A stretch of DNA of 14,615 nucleotides from an uncultured Pseudomonadota bacterium. Its GTDB lineage: Bacteria > Pseudomonadota > Alphaproteobacteria > RF32 > CAG-239. Both the position numbers and the translations under genes were made by a program. Below, one piece after another: positions 12,427 to 14,615 of the stretch. The stretch lies in the NCBI GenBank assembly GCA_902495305.1, contig CABUWG010000044.1, forward strand, positions 1 to 14,615, in the 5' to 3' direction. The notes beneath the pieces were generated by a model. The model was given only the letters and a program-made list of their open reading frames with translations, made no database searches and was not told the origin of the DNA. The stretch's first letter is position 1. The number at the start of each line of letters is the position of its first letter.

Positions 12427-13191
12427 TCAGCGGCGGTTGATTTCATAAAGAGCAATGGCGGCAGCGGTCGAAACGTTCAGGCTTTCGACCTCAGGCGAGA
12501 TGGGCAGCTTGACCGAGGCATCGCAGCTTTCTTCAACCAGCCGGCGCATTCCCTTGCCTTCCGAGCCCATGACAATGGCGGTCTTTCCCGCTTTATTGAT
12601 TTGGTCGATGGTTGTTTGAGCGTATCCGTCCATGCCGAGAATCCAAAAACCGGCTTCTTTCAGCTGGTTCAACGTGCGGGAGAGATTAGTTACGCGGCAG
12701 ATTGGCAAAAGTTCAATCATGCCGGCCGAGGCTTTGGCCATGGCACCGGTTTCCTGCGGTGCGTTTTTGTCCTGCATGACAAGCGCCAGCGTATTGAATG
12801 CAACGCAGGAGCGGATAATTGCGCCGATATTTTGCGGGTCAGTGACCTGATCGAGCACCAGAATATGGCAGTCAGGCCGTTGGTCGGCCAGAGCGCAAAT
12901 ATCTTCAACCGAATAGTCTTCAAGTTCTCTGCACTGGGCGGCGTATCCCTGATGAACGGCCTCGCGCGGGAGCATTTTGTCAATGTCTTTCCGGTCGACA
13001 ATTTGCAGCGGCGTATTGTCTTTTTGGCTGGCCGTCAGATGTTTTTTGATTTCCGGCGCGTTTTCTGCGGTGGCGTAGATTTTGAGAATCTGCCGCGACG
13101 GATTGGCGATGGCCGCAAAGACGGGGTGTCTGCCGTATAAAAGCACGGAGCCTTTGACGGGAGATACAGAAAAGTTTTTGTTTTTTGCCAT
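12427..13191 (-). CDS. rlmB: 23S rRNA 2'-O-methyltransferase, RlmB/TrmH family
   Basis: A 254-aa SPOUT methyltransferase. RlmB methylates the ribose of G2251 in the 23S rRNA peptidyl-transferase region using S-adenosylmethionine. The N-terminal substrate-binding domain begins LYGRHPVFAAI (18-28). The three SpoU motifs are present: LDQVTDPQNIGAIIRS (112-127) with the catalytic Asn-Ile-Gly and Arg, IVMGSEGKGMRRL (205-217), and LPISPEVESLNVSTAAAIALYE (229-250, Asn-Val-Ser). The knot at the C-terminus is complete. Its ATG is 5 nt after the murQ stop, and its ribosome site (AAAGGAT) lies within the murQ end, so the two are coupled. TrmH-family paralogues are similar; RlmB is favoured by the N-terminal domain and by position near tRNA-Tyr, tRNA-Gly and tuf. 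Confidence 0.88.
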   Translation of the reverse strand: MAKNKNFSVSPVKGSVLLYGRHPVFAAIANPSRQILKIYATAENAPEIKKHLTASQKDNTPLQIVDRKDIDKMLPREAVHQGYAAQCRELEDYSVEDICALADQRPDCHILVLDQVTDPQNIGAIIRSCVAFNTLALVMQDKNAPQETGAMAKASAGMIELLPICRVTNLSRTLNQLKEAGFWILGMDGYAQTTIDQINKAGKTAIVMGSEGKGMRRLVEESCDASVKLPISPEVESLNVSTAAAIALYEINRR

Positions 13192-13196
13192 GATGA

Positions 13197-14087
13197 TTAT
13201 CCTTTGATGATTTTTCTTAAAATGCCGCCGTTGTCAGCCAGAAGTTTTTCTGCCTCGTTTTTTGAGCAGTTTTTTGCGGCCATGACACAAGCGGTTTTGA
13301 CGTTGTTATCGCTTTTTTGCAGGAGTACGGCGGCTTGTTCCTGTGTTGTGCCGGCAATTTCCGAAACAAAGCGGCAGGCGCGTTTGCAGAGCTTGGTATT
13401 GCTGACCTGCAGGTCAATCATATAGTTTTTGTAAGTTTTGCCAAGACGAATCATTGCGCCGGTTGTCAGCATGTTCAGAATCATTTTTTGTGCAGTACCG
13501 GACTTCATTCTTGAAGAACCGGTGATGACCTCGGGGCCGACCTGCGGATTGATGAAAATATCGGCATATCGGGCAATTTCAGCTTGCGGATTGGAACTGA
13601 TTGCGATGGTTTTCAGGCCAAGTTCCTTTGCTCGTCTGAGAGCCGTGACAACATAAGCCGGATTGCCGCCGGCAGAAATTCCGACAATAATGTCCTGCGG
13701 CTGCGGGCAGAATTTCATCAGGTCGGCAACGGCAAATTCCTCATTGTCTTCGGCATTCTCCACCGCGTTGCGGACGGCGTCTTCTCCGCCGGCAATAAAA
13801 GCTTGAACCAAATTTTGGCCGACTCCGAAAGTCGGGGGCATTTCCGAAGCGTCGAGAATCCCCAAACGTCCGCTGGTACCGGCGCCAAAATAAGCCAGCC
13901 TGCCGCCTCGGGCAAAAGCCTTTGCCGTCAGATCAATGCCTTCTGCAACCGAATCCAGCACTTTTTCCACCGCAAGGGCGACTTTTTGGTCTTCATTGTT
14001 TATTATGCGGGCAATTTCCAGCGGCGAAAGCAAATCAATTTCAGTTGAAGCCGGATTGCTTTTTTCGGTTAACTCAATGACAGGCAT
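13197..14087 (-). CDS. murQ: N-acetylmuramic acid 6-phosphate etherase
   Basis: A 296-aa cytoplasmic enzyme of peptidoglycan recycling. It splits the lactyl ether of MurNAc-6-phosphate to give GlcNAc-6-phosphate and lactate. The SIS fold motif FGAGTSGRLGILDASEMPPTFG (67-88) carries the catalytic Glu82, and the second catalytic Glu is at 113 (NAED). The family signature GPEVITGSSRMKSGTAQK follows at about 183-200. Length matches the family. It is the first gene of a two-gene unit with rlmB and is divergent from the tRNA-tuf unit across a 160-bp gap. No murP, anmK or nagZ partner is visible, so the sugar source (own wall or outside) is open. Ribosome site weak (GAGAAA). Confidence 0.95.
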   Translation of the reverse strand: MPVIELTEKSNPASTEIDLLSPLEIARIINNEDQKVALAVEKVLDSVAEGIDLTAKAFARGGRLAYFGAGTSGRLGILDASEMPPTFGVGQNLVQAFIAGGEDAVRNAVENAEDNEEFAVADLMKFCPQPQDIIVGISAGGNPAYVVTALRRAKELGLKTIAISSNPQAEIARYADIFINPQVGPEVITGSSRMKSGTAQKMILNMLTTGAMIRLGKTYKNYMIDLQVSNTKLCKRACRFVSEIAGTTQEQAAVLLQKSDNNVKTACVMAAKNCSKNEAEKLLADNGGILRKIIKG

Positions 14088-14161
14088 GGCTTTTTTCTCA
14101 TTCGTTTAAGATTATGAACGGAATTTAATCCAAATAAATTAAGAAATATATAAAAAAGGTG

Positions 14162-14188
14162 TTGACATTATGGCAAAAATGCTATTAT
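14162..14188 (+). promoter_or_regulatory. Strong promoter of the tRNA-Tyr/tRNA-Gly/tuf unit
   Basis: A perfect -35 TTGACA at 14162-14167 and TATTAT at 14183-14188 with an extended TG (14180-14181); the spacing of 15 bp is short. The 30 bp before it are almost pure A/T (14128-14158), like an UP element. This is what a stable-RNA promoter should look like. Transcription would start near 14195, about 50 nt before tRNA-Tyr. Confidence 0.7.
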
Positions 14189-14247
14189 TTGCAGGTTAGA
14201 TGATTTATAGGATTAAATCCTCAATCCCCGGATTGGAAGTTTCTTAA

Positions 14248-14333
14248 GGAGGGGTGGCAGAGCGGTCAAATGCAACGGACTGTAAATCCGTCGACTTTAG
14301 TCTACGAAGGTTCGAATCCTTCCCCCTCCACCA
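14248..14333 (+). tRNA. tRNA-Tyr (anticodon GTA), CCA encoded
   Basis: A complete class II tRNA. The acceptor stem is GGAGGGG (14248-14254) with CCCCTCC, discriminator A, and CCA at 14331-14333. The anticodon arm is ACGGA-CTGTAAA-TCCGT with GTA at 14282-14284. A variable arm (GACTTTAGTC) and T-arm (GAAGG-TTCGAAT-CCTTC) are intact. It is first in the tRNA-tuf unit. Confidence 0.97.
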
Positions 14334-14370
14334 TTTCAATCTTGGTTTGCTCTCGAGAGAGGACGATTAA

Positions 14371-14444
14371 GCGGGTGTAGCTCAATGGTAGAGCAGAAGC
14401 CTTCCAAGCTTATGACGGGGGTTCGATTCCCCTCACCCGCTCCA
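14371..14444 (+). tRNA. tRNA-Gly (anticodon TCC), CCA encoded
   Basis: A complete 74-nt tRNA with acceptor stem GCGGGTG/CACCCGC, discriminator T and CCA at 14442-14444. The anticodon TCC is at 14403-14405 in the loop CTTCCAA, and the T-arm is GGGGG-TTCGATT-CCCCT-like. It is 37 nt after tRNA-Tyr and 61 nt before tuf, and is probably processed from the same transcript. Confidence 0.97.
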
Positions 14445-14505
14445 TTTTTTCTTCCCCACTTGAGTTTTTATTGTAACAACATAACAGATTTTAGGATTAA
14501 GAACG

Positions 14506-14615
14506 ATGGCAAAAGAGAAGTTTGAGCGGACAAAGCCGCACTGCAATATCGGAACAATCGGTCACGTAGACCACGGAAAAACAACGTTGACGGCAGCTAT
14601 TACGAAAGTATTGGC
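14506..14615 (+). CDS. tuf: Elongation factor Tu, N-terminal part (cut by window edge)
   Basis: The first 36 codons of EF-Tu, the GTPase that carries aminoacyl-tRNA to the ribosome. The P-loop GHVDHGKT is at residues 19-26, followed by TLTAAITK. AGGAT at 14493-14497 is the ribosome site. KPHCNIGTIGH is the form typical of alphaproteobacteria. The remainder lies beyond the window. It is preceded by tRNA-Tyr and tRNA-Gly from one strong promoter, a conserved arrangement that links tRNA and EF-Tu supply. Confidence 0.98.
   Translation, partial: MAKEKFERTKPHCNIGTIGHVDHGKTTLTAAITKVL

Noticed and set aside
13584..14048. 154-aa plus-strand frame opposite murQ
   Set aside because: Shadow of murQ, whose catalytic motifs are intact on the minus strand.
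14350..14359. Perfect palindrome CTCTCGAGAG between tRNA-Tyr and tRNA-Gly
   Set aside because: Ten bases is within chance for a window this size; no second copy or T-tract, so neither terminator nor operator can be argued.

Overview
The window looks like chromosomal DNA of an alphaproteobacterium, probably an uncultured, host-associated lineage; that last point is a guess. The EF-Tu N-terminus at the right edge (KPHCNIGTIGHVDHGKT) is alphaproteobacterial in style. The order rlmB / tRNA-Tyr / tRNA-Gly / tuf also fits that class. Coding DNA is moderate in GC and rich in TTG, GCG and CCG codons. TGA is used as an ordinary stop.

Layout. (1) Positions 1-162 hold an open frame running off the left edge on the minus strand, of uncertain reality. 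(2) Positions 266-3748 are plus-strand genes: a family-2 glycosyltransferase, a GtrA-like membrane protein, three small uncharacterised proteins (one of 55 aa), an ASCH-domain protein and a cytoplasmic nitroreductase-family flavoprotein. (3) Positions 3752-4153 hold a well-formed promoter, tRNA-Ser(CGA), a long hairpin and a roughly 270-bp non-coding element. The element is bounded by a 21-bp direct repeat of the tRNA 3' end and also carries a degenerate antisense copy of the same tRNA end. (4) Positions 4176-6107, minus strand, encode a CPA2-type cation:proton antiporter. (5) Positions 6217-12360, minus strand, are five genes that all overlap: a GldA-like ABC ATPase, a 1151-aa fusion of ABC permease, GldG-like and DUF4340-like parts, a FieF-like metal efflux protein, an exported nitroreductase-family protein and a secreted Cys-rich protein. 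(6) Positions 12427-14087, minus strand, are murQ and rlmB, 5 nt apart. (7) Positions 14162-14615, plus strand, hold a strong promoter, tRNA-Tyr(GTA), tRNA-Gly(TCC) and the start of tuf.

How the parts may work together. The glycosyltransferase and GtrA-like protein suggest cell-surface glycan synthesis or modification. The five-gene overlapping chain is envelope-centred: an ABC system with large periplasmic parts, a metal exporter, and two proteins with signal peptides, all apparently translationally coupled. MurQ serves peptidoglycan recycling. RlmB, the tRNAs and EF-Tu are translation genes.

The two most unusual items are the tRNA-Ser-bounded element and the overlapping envelope operon with its triple fusion and its nitroreductase/Cys-rich pair. 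Nothing here is a recognised defence system or CRISPR array, and I see no transposase or integrase.
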